64,000 bases of DNA from Azospira oryzae (GCF_004217225.1 NZ_SHKM01000001.1:310001-374000); one strand, 5' to 3'. Counted from the first letter of the stretch, positions 37,637 through 46,377 are shown. Numbers and translations: made by a program. Notes: a model not told the origin generated them from the letters alone.

Positions 37637-37675
37637 GGGCTGGCCAGGGGCCGTCGCTGCCGGCCCCGGCCAAAC

Positions 37676-37702
37676 AAAAAGGCCGCCCTTGGGCGGCCTT
37701 TT
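37676..37702. terminator. bidirectional terminator between DUF748 gene and HU gene
   Basis: AAAAAGGCCGCCC pairs with GGGCGGCCTTTT across a short loop; the A and T tracts serve both converging genes. Confidence 0.88.
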
Positions 37703-37720
37703 CTTTCCGGAGAAGAAGGA

Positions 37721-38005
37721 TTACTTCTTCTTGGGAGCGACGGCAGCCTTGAAGGCGGCGCCGGCGGAGAACTTGGGGCTGGTGGAAGCCGGGATCTGGA
37801 TGGTGGCACCGGTCTTGGGGTTCTTGCCGGTACGGGCAGCGCGCTTGACGGCCTTGAAGGAACCGAAACCGACCAGGGTCACGCTGTCGCCGGTGGCGAC
37901 GGCCTTGGTGATGGCTTCGATGGCTGCGTCCAGGGCACGGCCGGCAGCAGCTTTGCTCAGGTCGGCACCAGCCGCCATAGCGTCAATCAGATCGCTCTTG
38001 TTCAT
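37721..38005 (-). CDS. hupB: HU-family DNA-binding protein
   Basis: A 94-aa histone-like protein. It begins [22 protein letters not shown]. The beta-arm region contains [25 protein letters not shown], with the conserved FGSF, RxGRNPxTG-type turn and [19 protein letters not shown] short Lys-rich tail (APKKK) ends it. It compacts and bends DNA as a dimer. It is encoded alone between a shared terminator and a ~300-bp upstream region (38006-38304) that must hold its promoter and the TonB receptor gene's end; no motif there is certain. Confidence 0.94.
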   Translation of the reverse strand: MNKSDLIDAMAAGADLSKAAAGRALDAAIEAITKAVATGDSVTLVGFGSFKAVKRAARTGKNPKTGATIQIPASTSPKFSAGAAFKAAVAPKKK

Positions 38006-38304
38006 TCAGAAATCTCCTTGGTTTCGAAGGTGACGCGGGATTCCGCGCTCGGCAGGGATTCTGGCATAACGGGACGAAGCTGCCTAGCCTGATTTGCTGG
38101 AAATTCAGCAGGGATGGGGCTTTCCCCCGGATTGGGATGACTGCGGGATGGACTTTTCCTGCCCCGATCTGGTGCAAAAAAACGGGGGCGGAGGCACCGT
38201 GCCGGCGGCGGGAAGCGGACCCCGGCCCTTGCCGGCAGTCCAGAGGCTTCCCGCTTGACCAATACGATCAATGACTTAGGTCGATCGCCGGGCTGCGGGC
38301 CGCG

Positions 38305-40554
38305 TCAGAACTTGATCTCCAGCCGGGCCGAGAAGATGCGGTAGGTGCGGGTGCTGCTCTGCACCGACTGCTCCGTGCTGCCGCTCAGGTAGGTGGCGCC
38401 GGTGTCGTAATCCGCCTGCAGCAGGTTGGCGGCGGAAAAGCGGATGCGGGTGTCCGGCTGCACCTGCCACAGGGCATAGACGTCGTAAACCCGCTTCAGC
38501 TGCTGGGTGTAGGTCTGGGTGTTGCTCTGCTGCACGGTGTAGGCGGGGGTCCAGTTGAGGTTGCCGCCGATGGTGAGGGGCAGGCTGCGCAGGCGGTAGT
38601 CGGCCCCCAGGTTGGCACTGTAGGTGGGTTGCTGGTCGAGCCGGTTGTTGGGGCCGGCGATGCCCTCCACCTCGGACCAGAAGCGGCTGAGGTTGGCCCG
38701 GATGTCCACGGGCGGGGCCTCGGCCAGCAGTTCCGGCAGGCGGAACTTGGCTTCCAGCTCGATGCCCCGGGTGGTGGCGCTGCCGATGTTCTGGGGCGTG
38801 GTGACCCAGCGCTGCACCGGGGACCAGCTGACGCTCTGCAGGGAGGTGACGTTGCGGATGAGGTTGTCGATGTTGCGCTGGAACAGGCTGGCGCTGAGGA
38901 TGCCGCCTTCCGCCAGGTAATGCTCGAAGGCCAGGTCCAGGCCCCAGGCCAGTTCCGGCTTGAGGTTGGGGTTGCCGGCGCTGTCCGCCTTGTCCACCGT
39001 GTTGGCGCCGCTGGTGGGATAGGTGCTGGAGAGGCTGGGCCGGGGCACCAGCTGGTTCAGGGTCGGCGCCTTGTAGCTGCGGGTCAGGCCCAGGCGGATC
39101 TGGTCCTTGCTCTCCTCGGTGAAGCGCCAGACGCTGTGGAAGAGGGGGCTGGCCACGCTGCTGTCGTTGCTGGCGGAGCTGGCGGCCCACTCGCTGCGGG
39201 TGCGGATGGTTTCCCAGCGCAGGCCGCCGTAGAGGGACCACAGGGGCGAGACTTCCCACTCGTCCTGGCCGAAGGCCGCTAGGCGGCTGGTGCTGGCCTG
39301 CAGGTCACTGCCAAACTGGGCCAGTTGCAGGGCGCCGTCCTGCACGGTGGTGGCGCTCTCCTTGCGCTGGCCCCGTTCCAGTTCCCAGCCGAAGGCCAGG
39401 TTGTGCTCCCGGTTGAGGGGATGGGAGAGCTTGCCGGCGGTGCTGAAGCTGCTGTCGCGGATGCTGGTGCTGTTCCAGTGGGTGTGGGCCACGGCGCCGC
39501 CGGCATCGTATTCGCGCCGGTCGGTGGTGCTGTCGCTGTTGGCCAGGCCGCCGTTGAAGCGGATGTCGAGCTTGCTGCCGCCGTCCAGGCGATGCTTCCA
39601 GTTGCCCATGAGGCGCAGCATGGTGCTCTCGTTCTCGGTGCGCCAGCTGGCATTGGCATAGGGGGCCGCACCGACGCTCTGGGTGAGTTGGGTGTTACCG
39701 GTGGTGGCGCTCTGGTTCTGGGCCAGGAAGGGATTGAGGCTCAGGCTGTCGCCGCCGTCCAGCTTCCAGTTGAGGCGGGAGGAGAGGTGCAGTCCGTCGG
39801 CCACGGTATGGCTGCGGCTTTCCTCCAGGCGCTGCAGGATGGGGATGCCGGTGGCCAGGTTGCGGGCGCTGGTGGTGGTGGCCACTTCGCTGTCCTGGTC
39901 CCGGTGCATCAGGTTGGCATTGATGTTGTAGCCGAAGTTGCCGATGGCGTCGCTGCGCTGCAGGGAGACGAAGGGCTGCAAGCGGCCGTTCTCCAGGTTG
40001 AGGCTGGGACGGAAGTCGTTCTGCTTGCGGGCGAAGTCCTCCCGCAGGACGATGTTGATGGTGCCGGCGATGGCCCGGGCGCTGTGCTCCGCCACCGGGG
40101 CCCGCATCACCTCGATGCGCTCCACCTGTTCGGGCGGGATGCTGTCCAGGGAAAAGCCCCGGGGCGCGGGCTCGCCGTTGAGCAGGATCATGGTGTAGCC
40201 GTTGCCCAGGCCCCGCATGCGGATGTCGCCGCCCCGGCCCGGGGTGCCGGACATGGTGACGCCCGGCAGACGCTTCAGGACGTCGCCCACGGACGAGTCG
40301 CCGTAGCGGTCCAGTTCCTCCCGGCCGAAAACCATCTTGGCGGCCGTGGCGAAACGGCGTTGCTCGGTGTCGTCGAGGCGGGTGGAGGAAACCACGATTT
40401 CCCCCAGGGTGCGGCCATCCTTCTGACTGCTGGCGGGTTTGGTTGTGGGGGCCTCTGCTTCCGCAGCTGCGGCGGCCAGAGGCAGGGCGGCGAGCAGGAG
40501 CGGCAGGAGGGGGCGCAGGCGGGGCAAGGGCAGGGCGTTAGGTGACAGCACCAT
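38305..40554 (-). CDS. TonB-dependent outer membrane receptor
   Basis: A 749-aa receptor with a signal peptide (residues 1-31, ends AAAAAEAE), a plug domain (~45-170: TLGEIVVSST, GDVLKRLPGVTMSGTPGRGGDIRMRGLG, EQVERIEVMRAPVAEHSARAIAGTINI) and a beta-barrel ending in LEIKF with the terminal Phe needed for outer-membrane insertion. It would import iron chelates, cobalamin or another scarce ligand with TonB energy. The plug resembles the FepA/CirA-like siderophore group, but the ligand cannot be named. It is a single gene with a structured leader (40561-40606) and no visible Fur box. Confidence 0.92.
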   Translation of the reverse strand: MVLSPNALPLPRLRPLLPLLLAALPLAAAAAEAEAPTTKPASSQKDGRTLGEIVVSSTRLDDTEQRRFATAAKMVFGREELDRYGDSSVGDVLKRLPGVTMSGTPGRGGDIRMRGLGNGYTMILLNGEPAPRGFSLDSIPPEQVERIEVMRAPVAEHSARAIAGTINIVLREDFARKQNDFRPSLNLENGRLQPFVSLQRSDAIGNFGYNINANLMHRDQDSEVATTTSARNLATGIPILQRLEESRSHTVADGLHLSSRLNWKLDGGDSLSLNPFLAQNQSATTGNTQLTQSVGAAPYANASWRTENESTMLRLMGNWKHRLDGGSKLDIRFNGGLANSDSTTDRREYDAGGAVAHTHWNSTSIRDSSFSTAGKLSHPLNREHNLAFGWELERGQRKESATTVQDGALQLAQFGSDLQASTSRLAAFGQDEWEVSPLWSLYGGLRWETIRTRSEWAASSASNDSSVASPLFHSVWRFTEESKDQIRLGLTRSYKAPTLNQLVPRPSLSSTYPTSGANTVDKADSAGNPNLKPELAWGLDLAFEHYLAEGGILSASLFQRNIDNLIRNVTSLQSVSWSPVQRWVTTPQNIGSATTRGIELEAKFRLPELLAEAPPVDIRANLSRFWSEVEGIAGPNNRLDQQPTYSANLGADYRLRSLPLTIGGNLNWTPAYTVQQSNTQTYTQQLKRVYDVYALWQVQPDTRIRFSAANLLQADYDTGATYLSGSTEQSVQSSTRTYRIFSARLEIKF

Positions 40555-40560
40555 GGCGGC

Positions 40561-40606
40561 AGGACTCTCGATGGGGAAAGTGAAGGCCGATGCATCGGCC
40601 GAGTCT
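40561..40606 (-). promoter_or_regulatory. hairpin in the leader of the TonB receptor gene
   Basis: A perfect palindrome GGCCGATGCATCGGCC (40585-40600) is enclosed by GACTC/GAGTC arms (40563-40567 with 40601-40605), just upstream of the start codon. It could fold in the mRNA and affect translation. I checked for the conserved boxes of the cobalamin riboswitch and did not find them. The rest of the 350-bp upstream stretch up to the tRNA shows nothing certain. Confidence 0.45.
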
Positions 40607-40846
40607 TGTTATGGGCTGGGGGGCTGGGATGGCGGAAATCCTGGCTACCTGGCGGGCGAAGTATACGGAGCCTGGCGCCGCCCTGCAGGAGCACTTTGTA
40701 AGGAAATATTTCGCCTGACGACGGTGGTGCGGGAGGGCCTGTGATCGCCGCAGTCGGCGGCTTGGCTGCGGCAGCGGAGCCCGCTCCGCCGGGCAGGGCG
40801 GTGATTGCATCGCCGGTCATGCAGAAGTGGCGCCGGGGGCGCCCGG

Positions 40847-40884
40847 AAAAGCAAAAGGGCCCAGACGCGCTGACGTCTGAACCC
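40847..40884 (-). terminator. terminator behind tRNA-Arg (second copy)
   Basis: A stem formed by CAGACG/CGTCTG extended by GGG/CCC is followed on the minus strand by TTTTGCTTTT. Confidence 0.65.
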
Positions 40885-40906
40885 TTGGCTTTCCTGCTTA
40901 TCTGAA

Positions 40907-40983
40907 TGGCGCGCCCGGAGCGATTCGAACGCCCGACCCCTTGGTTCGTAGCCAAGTACTCTATCCAGCTGAGCTACGGGCGC
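40907..40983 (-). tRNA. tRNA-Arg (anticodon ACG)
   Basis: A 77-nt cloverleaf with encoded CCA. Acceptor arms GCGCCCG/CGGGCGC, anticodon loop in TTGGCTACGAACCAA giving ACG (read as ICG), and T arm with GTTCGAATC. It is identical to the copy at 41132-41208. Confidence 0.97.
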
Positions 40984-41088
40984 GCAACAGAAGGTGCGCA
41001 TTATACGGATTCGGAACAAAAACGCCAGGGGTTCCGGGCGATTTTTTTCAGCTTCGGCGGGAAGGGGGGGAAGGGAAAAACGGGGTCT

Positions 41089-41120
41089 GAAAAAGCAAAA
41101 GGCCAATCCTAAGATTGGCC
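41089..41120 (-). terminator. terminator behind tRNA-Arg (first copy)
   Basis: GGCCAATC/GATTGGCC stem (41101-41120) followed on the minus strand by TTTTGCTTTTT. Confidence 0.8.
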
Positions 41121-41131
41121 TGAATGCTTGA

Positions 41132-41208
41132 TGGCGCGCCCGGAGCGATTCGAACGCCCGACCCCTTGGTTCGTAGCCAAGTACTCTATCCAGCTGAGCT
41201 ACGGGCGC
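41132..41208 (-). tRNA. tRNA-Arg (anticodon ACG)
   Basis: A 77-nt gene identical in sequence to 40907-40983, including the encoded CCA. The spacer between the two copies differs, and each copy has its own terminator. Confidence 0.97.
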
Positions 41209-41313
41209 GCTGTCTTGCAACTTTTTACTACTTTCTTTGCTGCTTTCCGCAAAGAAGCGAGATTGTATAAAAACACGCTTCGTTTGCCAAGCCTTTTTTA
41301 CTGCAGGAAAGGC

Positions 41314-41407
41314 TGGCGGAGACGGAGGGATTCGAACCCTCGATACGAGTTTTAGCCCGTATGCTCCCTTAGCAGGGGAGTGCCTTCGACCTCTCGGCCA
41401 CGTCTCC
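41314..41407 (-). tRNA. tRNA-Ser (anticodon GCT)
   Basis: A 94-nt class II tRNA with a long variable arm (GCATACGGGCTAAAACTCGTAT), acceptor GGAGACG/CGTCTCC, encoded CCA and anticodon loop CTGCTAA. It reads AGC/AGU codons. Confidence 0.96.
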
Positions 41408-41489
41408 GGAAGGCCGGCATATTAACGGGTTAGCCGGCCCGGGTCAAACTACTTTGCAGCCGGGGCTGCAAATAACTGGGCGGCGCCGT

Positions 41490-42713
41490 TTACGCCTGGT
41501 CCAGACCGAAGGTCTTGTGCAGGATGCGCACGGCCAGTTCCAGATACTTCTCGTCGATGACGACGGAAATCTTGATCTCGGAGGTGGAGATCATCTGGAT
41601 GTTGATGCCTTCCTCGGCCAGGGTGCGGAACATCTGGCTGGCCACGCCCGGGTGGGAGCGCATGCCGACGCCGACGGCGGAAACCTTGCAGGTCTTGTTG
41701 TCGCCGACGATCTCGCGGGCGCCGACGTGCTGCTTGACCTGCTCCAGCACGGCCATGGCCTTGGTGTATTCGCTGCGATTGACGGTGAAGGAGAAGTCGG
41801 TGGTGCCGTCCACGCCGACGTTCTGGATGATCATGTCCACGTCGATGTTGGCGTCGGCGATGGGGCCGAGGATCTGGTAGGCGATGCCGGGACGGTCAGG
41901 CACGCCCAGCACGGTCAGCTTGGCTTCGTCGCGATTGAAGGCGATGCCGGAAATGATCGGTTGTTCCATGTTCTTGTCATCCTCAACAGTGATCAGCGTA
42001 CCTTCCCCTTCATCCTGGAAGCTGGAGAGGACGCGCAGTTTTACCTTGTACTTGCCGGCGAACTCGACGGAGCGGATCTGCAGCACCTTGGAGCCGAGGC
42101 TGGCCATTTCCAGCATTTCCTCGAAGGTGATGGTGTCCAGCTTGCGGGCTTCCGGCACGACGCGGGGGTCGGTGGTGTACACGCCGTCCACGTCGGTATA
42201 GATCTGGCATTCGTCGGCCTTGAGGGCGGCGGCCAGGGCGACGGCGGAAGTATCGGAGCCGCCGCGGCCCAGGGTGGTGATGTTGCCGTTTTCATCGGCG
42301 CCCTGGAAACCGGCGACCACGACCACGTTGCCTTCGGCCAGATCCTTGCGCATGCGCTCGTCGTCGATCTGCAGGATGCGGGCCTTGGTGAAGGTGCTGT
42401 CGGTCAGCACGCGCACCTGGGAGCCGGTGTAGCTCTTGGCCTTGAGGCCTTCTTCCTGGATGGCCATGGCCAGCAGGCCGATGGTCACCTGTTCGCCGGT
42501 GGAGGCGATCACATCCAGTTCCCGGGGGGAGGGGGTGGCGGAGATTTCCTTGGCCAGGCCGATCAGGCGATTGGTTTCGCCGGACATGGCCGAGGGCACC
42601 ACCACCACATCGTGGCCCATTGCCTTCCAGCGGGCCACGCGCTTGGCCACATTCTTGATGCGCTCCGTCGAGCCCACCGACGTGCCGCCGTACTTCTGAA
42701 CTATCAGCGCCAT
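41490..42713 (-). CDS. lysC: aspartate kinase
   Basis: A 407-aa enzyme for the first step to lysine, threonine and methionine. The N-terminal kinase starts MALIVQKYGGTSVGSTERI with the KYGGTSVG signature. FQGADENGNITTLGRGGSDTSAVALA (about 152-178) is the substrate/ATP site, and IYTDVDGVYTTDPRVV follows. Two ACT domains (about 265-400) for feedback by lysine/threonine end the protein. The length fits the monofunctional alpha-type found in betaproteobacteria. An internal start giving a separate beta subunit is possible in this family but not marked here. tRNA genes lie downstream. Confidence 0.97.
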   Translation of the reverse strand: MALIVQKYGGTSVGSTERIKNVAKRVARWKAMGHDVVVVPSAMSGETNRLIGLAKEISATPSPRELDVIASTGEQVTIGLLAMAIQEEGLKAKSYTGSQVRVLTDSTFTKARILQIDDERMRKDLAEGNVVVVAGFQGADENGNITTLGRGGSDTSAVALAAALKADECQIYTDVDGVYTTDPRVVPEARKLDTITFEEMLEMASLGSKVLQIRSVEFAGKYKVKLRVLSSFQDEGEGTLITVEDDKNMEQPIISGIAFNRDEAKLTVLGVPDRPGIAYQILGPIADANIDVDMIIQNVGVDGTTDFSFTVNRSEYTKAMAVLEQVKQHVGAREIVGDNKTCKVSAVGVGMRSHPGVASQMFRTLAEEGINIQMISTSEIKISVVIDEKYLELAVRILHKTFGLDQA

Positions 42714-42835
42714 TCGTTATCCAATTGAGCGGAGTAAGAAAACCCGTGATTCTATCTGAACCGCGTGCCTAACAGTAGGGTGTTCGGTTAGGCCAACTAA
42801 GTGAAATCCCTTAGTGATTTTTTGATTCATGCCAC

Positions 42836-42863
42836 TTGCAAATATATGTGAATGGCCTATACT
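42836..42863 (+). promoter_or_regulatory. sigma70-type promoter of the small HTH gene
   Basis: TTGCAA (42836-42841) and TATACT (42858-42863) are spaced by 16 bp in AT-rich sequence. The predicted leader to the ATG at 42987 is about 115 nt, long enough for post-transcriptional control. Confidence 0.7.
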
Positions 42864-42986
42864 TACGTACTATGACTTTGGTGATATGTTTTGGGTGTCC
42901 CAGAACATGGCCTTCGGCAAGCGGTTTGGCGCCGAAACGGCTCTGCCAGAGCAGATTGACACCCCAATATTCGAGAGGAACACACC

Positions 42987-43292
42987 ATGAGTAATGTCAA
43001 ACTGGTTGAAAAGATCGACCCCCGCGAAATCCGCCGCAAGCTGGGCCTGAACCAGCAGCAATTCTGGTCCAAGATCGGCGTCACCCAGAGCGGCGGTTCC
43101 CGCTACGAGAGCGGCCGCAACATGCCCAAGCCCGTGCGCGAACTGCTGCGCCTGGTGCACGTGGAGCAGGTGGACATCCAGCGCATCAAGCGCGAGGACA
43201 TCGAAGTGGTCGAGTACCTGAAGGCTTTCGAACCCGAAACCCTGAAGAACCTGAAGAAGGCCGCCAAGGCCAAGCAGAAGAAGGCCGCCTGA
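42987..43292 (+). CDS. small HTH (XRE-like) DNA-binding protein
   Basis: A 101-aa protein. Residues 11-50 form a helix-turn-helix (DPREIRRKLGLNQQQFWSKIG, VTQSGGSRYESGR), resembling the DNA-binding domain of XRE regulators. A middle region (RELLRLVHVEQVDIQRIKRED) and a Lys/Ala-rich basic tail (KNLKKAAKAKQKKAA) follow. Good ribosome site GAGAGGAAC, strong promoter and strong terminator suggest a well-expressed single gene. The basic tail is reminiscent of nucleoid-associated proteins. Its regulon is unknown. Confidence 0.85.
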   Translation: MSNVKLVEKIDPREIRRKLGLNQQQFWSKIGVTQSGGSRYESGRNMPKPVRELLRLVHVEQVDIQRIKREDIEVVEYLKAFEPETLKNLKKAAKAKQKKAA

Positions 43293-43313
43293 TTCATATC
43301 GGTCCCCTGCTGT

Positions 43314-43345
43314 AAAAAAAGCCCCTGCTTGCAGGGGCTTTTTCT
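43314..43345. terminator. terminator between HTH gene and radical SAM gene
   Basis: AAAAAGCCCCTGC/GCAGGGGCTTTTT, perfect stem (43321-43338) with A and T tracts; serves the converging genes. Confidence 0.9.
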
Positions 43346-43368
43346 TTTGGGGTCTGCCGTGCTGCTTT

Positions 43369-44220
43369 TCAGGGACTGACCGTGACCGGCAGGCCCAGGG
43401 CGCGGATGCGCTCGGCCACCGCCTCCAGTTCCGCCGGGCTGAGGCGCTCGAGACGCTCGGCCCCGGGTTGCAGGGACGGGCGGGCCAGGCCGTAGAGATG
43501 GACCCCGCGTACCCGTTCCCCGGCCTGGGCCAGCAGCTCCAGGTAGGCCGTCAGTTCGGCCTCCGCTGGTGCGGCGCCGTCGCGGCGGAAGAGGCAGGTC
43601 TGGACCCAGGTGGGGGCCAGTTCGCCGCAGCGGCGCAGATTGGCCAGGACCTTGCCCGGATCGCCCCGGGTACCGTTGACCTCCTCCATGCCCGGCGCCG
43701 TGGCCCGGTCCACCTTGAACCAGACCTCGCCGCCGGCTTCGCCCAGGCGGCCGATGCCGGCCTGGACCTCGGGCCGGTGCAGCAGGCTGCCGTTGGTGAT
43801 CAGGCGCAGGGCGATGCGGCCCTGTAGCTGGTGCCGTTCGACCTGGCGCCGCACTGCTTCCACCGCCGCCGGGAATTCGGGGGCGCTGGTGGGTTCGCCG
43901 TTGCCGGAAAAGGCGATGTCCATCAGCCGGCGCGCTTCCGGCGGCACGGCCCGCAGCATGAAATCGCCCTGCAGGAGGTCCGTCAGCATGGCGTCCAGTT
44001 CCCGCTCCAGTTGGGCCAGGTCGATGGGTGGCGGGCCGCCCCGGGTGAGATCCGGCACCTGGCAATAGACGCAGGCCCAGTTGCAGGCGTTGTTCGGATT
44101 GAGGTTGATGCCGACGGAAACGCCACCCGCCCGGCGCGATACCACCGGATAGACGTAGGTCAGACCGGCGCTGTCGCGGCGATGGTCGGTGACGCTGAGG
44201 GGCTGGGCAGGGGATTCCAT
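43369..44220 (-). CDS. radical SAM protein of unknown reaction
   Basis: A 283-aa radical SAM enzyme. The iron-sulfur cysteines are in NNACNWACVYCQVPD (CxxxCxxC, ~46-55). GNGEPT (~108) and a following TNGSLL strand match the AdoMet-binding parts. There is no extra C-terminal iron-sulfur domain. The group resembles small 'Elp3/MiaB-unrelated' radical SAM proteins seen in many proteobacteria, reaction undetermined. It is divergent from queD, and QueE, the next enzyme of queuosine synthesis, is also a radical SAM protein, but QueE is smaller with a different cluster motif, so I do not call it that. Confidence 0.85.
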   Translation of the reverse strand: MESPAQPLSVTDHRRDSAGLTYVYPVVSRRAGGVSVGINLNPNNACNWACVYCQVPDLTRGGPPPIDLAQLERELDAMLTDLLQGDFMLRAVPPEARRLMDIAFSGNGEPTSAPEFPAAVEAVRRQVERHQLQGRIALRLITNGSLLHRPEVQAGIGRLGEAGGEVWFKVDRATAPGMEEVNGTRGDPGKVLANLRRCGELAPTWVQTCLFRRDGAAPAEAELTAYLELLAQAGERVRGVHLYGLARPSLQPGAERLERLSPAELEAVAERIRALGLPVTVSP

Positions 44221-44352
44221 GGGCGGTCGGACAGTGGCTGAAGAATGGCCGGAGCGGGGCTGGGGCCGGGCCGGAGAGGCGCCCGGCAGCGGCGGCGGGG
44301 CGGGCTGGTGGCCAATGATATAATCAGCGGCTTACAAAAACACCTCCCCAGC

Positions 44353-44799
44353 ATGCTAATCACCCGCCGCCTGGAATTCGATGCCGGCCATCGCATTCCC
44401 GATCACCGCAGCCAGTGCCGCCATCTGCACGGGCACCGCTACGTCCTGGAAATCACCCTGGCCGGCGACATCATCAGCAAGGACGGCGATCCGGCCAACG
44501 GCATGGTGATGGACTTCTCCGACGTCAAGGCCCTGGCCAAGGCCCATGTGGTGGATGTGTGGGACCACGCCTTCCTGGTCTATGCCGGGGACAAGGCGGT
44601 GGTGGAATTCCTGCAGACCCTGCCGGACCACAAGACCGTGGTGCTGGACTGCATTCCCACGGCGGAAAACCTGTCGGAAACGGCTTTCCGCATTCTCGAT
44701 GCGGTCTATCAGGACAGCTACGGCAACCATCTGCGCCTGCAGCAGGTGCGCCTCTACGAAACGCCCAACTGCTGGGCCGACGCGGTGCGCCGGGACTGA
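44353..44799 (+). CDS. queD: 6-carboxytetrahydropterin synthase (QueD)
   Basis: A 148-aa tunnelling-fold enzyme making the queuosine precursor from dihydroneopterin triphosphate. Zinc ligands are in FDAGHRIPDH and CRHLHGHRY. The catalytic cysteine is the C of SQCRHLHGH, and VMDFSDVKALAK, DHAFLVY and PTAENLSE are family motifs. The ATG at 44353 is used; a longer frame begins at 44245 but adds only low-complexity sequence. An esterase gene follows after 35 bp in the same direction. Confidence 0.94.
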   Translation: MLITRRLEFDAGHRIPDHRSQCRHLHGHRYVLEITLAGDIISKDGDPANGMVMDFSDVKALAKAHVVDVWDHAFLVYAGDKAVVEFLQTLPDHKTVVLDCIPTAENLSETAFRILDAVYQDSYGNHLRLQQVRLYETPNCWADAVRRD

Positions 44800-44834
44800 C
44801 CCGGCGTCCCCGTTTTCTTTCCCGCCGTGTGCCC

Positions 44835-45503
44835 GTGAACGACGCCCCGATCCAGATCGATACCGGTTCCGCGCCGACCTTCGCCCTCATCTGGCTGCAC
44901 GGCCTGGGTGCCGACGGCAGCGATTTTGTCCCCGTCATCCCCGAACTGGGGCTGCCGCCCGAGCTGCCCGGCCGCTTCATCTTTCCCCACGCGCCCTACA
45001 TGCCCGTCACCTGCAACGGCGGTTACGAGATGCGGGCCTGGTACGACATCCTGTCCCTGGCCCCGGGCAGCCGGGAGGTGGATGAGGCCAGCCTCCAGCG
45101 CTCCCGGGAAACGGTGCGGCAGCTGATCGACGAACAGGTGGCGGCGGGCATTCCCAGCCGGCGCATTTTCCTTGCCGGCTTTTCCCAGGGCGGCGCCGTG
45201 GCCTACACCACGGCCCTGACCCAGGCCGAGCCCCTGGGCGGACTGATCGCCCTGTCCACCTACCTGCCGGCGCCGGAACTGGTGCGCCGGGAGCTGAGCC
45301 CGGCCAACCGGGAACTGCCGGTGTTCGCCGCCCACGGCAGCGACGACGGCGTGGTGGCGCCGGCCCTGGGCCTGCAAGCTCGAGACTGGCTGGAACAATG
45401 GGGTCTGGCGCCGGAATGGCGCCTCTATCCCATGGAACATTCCGTCTGCCTGGAAGAGGTGGCGGACATCGGCGCCTGGCTTGTCCGGCGCCTGGCGGCC
45501 TAG
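44835..45503 (+). CDS. carboxylesterase/phospholipase (alpha/beta hydrolase)
   Basis: A 222-aa hydrolase with the full catalytic triad pattern: nucleophile elbow FLAGFSQGGAVAY (Ser ~118), acid in HGSDDGVVA (~171) and His in MEHSVC (~206). It begins LIWLHGLGADGSDFVPVIPEL, typical of the esterase II/acyl-protein thioesterase group. Such enzymes cleave short acyl or lysophospholipid esters. GTG at 44835 is the only suitable start, and it lies 35 bp after queD, so both may be one transcript. Confidence 0.92.
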   Translation: MNDAPIQIDTGSAPTFALIWLHGLGADGSDFVPVIPELGLPPELPGRFIFPHAPYMPVTCNGGYEMRAWYDILSLAPGSREVDEASLQRSRETVRQLIDEQVAAGIPSRRIFLAGFSQGGAVAYTTALTQAEPLGGLIALSTYLPAPELVRRELSPANRELPVFAAHGSDDGVVAPALGLQARDWLEQWGLAPEWRLYPMEHSVCLEEVADIGAWLVRRLAA

Positions 45504-45594
45504 GGGCGCCGCCGGCAACTTGGTGGATCGAGGAAGGGCCGGGCCCCCGGCGGGCACCGCTTCCGGCAATCCGTTGGTACAACCCATCGCCGTA

Positions 45595-46377
45595 GTGAAG
45601 ACGTATTTGTCGCGTACCAATTTCAACAGTTCACGGCTCGTGCGCCTGCTCGCCGATTTCAACGCCGGGGAGCGGGGCGATGCCAGGGCGGAGAGCCGTG
45701 GCAAGCCGTCCTTCGCCGAACGGCTGGGGCAGTGGCTGGACCTCAACCACGCCATCGCCCTTTCCGGCGCCCTCCATCCTTCCCTGCGCCAGGGACCGGG
45801 GGGGACGGCGGCGGGGGCGGCTGGGGCGGCGGACCAGGTGGCTGCCCTGGTGGCCCGGGTCCAGGCGGCCCTGCGCGATGCCATCACCCAGGAGGGCGGC
45901 GGCAAGGCCCGCATCAAGCTGCCCGTGCCGGAAGCCGGCGCCACCCTGGAAAGCGGCGGCAAGTACCTGCCTTACCGGCGTTACTACCTGGCCCAGCAAC
46001 GGGAGATGGAGGCGGCCCTGGTGCAGCTGCGGGCCCAGGTGCGGGAGGCGCTCAAGGGCGGCTCCCCGTCCCTGCGCCAGCTGGCGGGCCTGGACGGGGT
46101 CCTGGAAAAGGCCCTGGCGGAACGGGAGCGCAACCTGTTCCTCAACGTGCCCCTGTTGCTGGAAAAACGCTTCGAACAACTGCGCGACGCCTACACCTCG
46201 GCCCTGGAGGCTTCCTCCCAGGCCGACGGGGTGGCGCGCTGGATGCAGCCGGGAGGCTGGCTGGCGGTGTTCTGCAAGGATCTGCAGAGCGTGCTGCTGG
46301 CGGAACTGGATCTTCGCCTGCAACCGGTCCTGGGACTGGTGGAGGCTTTTGGCAATGAGGTAAGCAAGTCGCAATGA
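45595..46377 (+). CDS. DUF3348 family protein, first gene of motor-like operon
   Basis: A 260-aa helical protein of the DUF3348 type. It begins MKTYLSRTNFNSSRLVRLLADF (GTG start at 45595), with conserved middle parts AERLGQWLDLNHAIALSGAL, YLPYRRYYLAQQREMEAAL and ARWMQPGGWLAVFCKDLQSVLLAELDLRLQPVLGL. There is no signal peptide or membrane segment, so it is probably cytoplasmic. It overlaps the following DUF802 membrane protein by 4 bp (ATGA). These four genes (DUF3348, DUF802, OmpA-like, DUF2894) are known to occur together in beta/gammaproteobacteria. No function has been established as far as I know. Confidence 0.85.
   Translation: MKTYLSRTNFNSSRLVRLLADFNAGERGDARAESRGKPSFAERLGQWLDLNHAIALSGALHPSLRQGPGGTAAGAAGAADQVAALVARVQAALRDAITQEGGGKARIKLPVPEAGATLESGGKYLPYRRYYLAQQREMEAALVQLRAQVREALKGGSPSLRQLAGLDGVLEKALAERERNLFLNVPLLLEKRFEQLRDAYTSALEASSQADGVARWMQPGGWLAVFCKDLQSVLLAELDLRLQPVLGLVEAFGNEVSKSQ

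Noticed and set aside
40555-40740. Cobalamin riboswitch before the TonB receptor
   Set aside because: The conserved boxes of that riboswitch are not present; only a local palindrome is.
43369-44220. QueE (7-carboxy-7-deazaguanine synthase) next to queD
   Set aside because: The radical SAM protein has CxxxCxxC spacing and a length unlike QueE, and it is divergent from queD.
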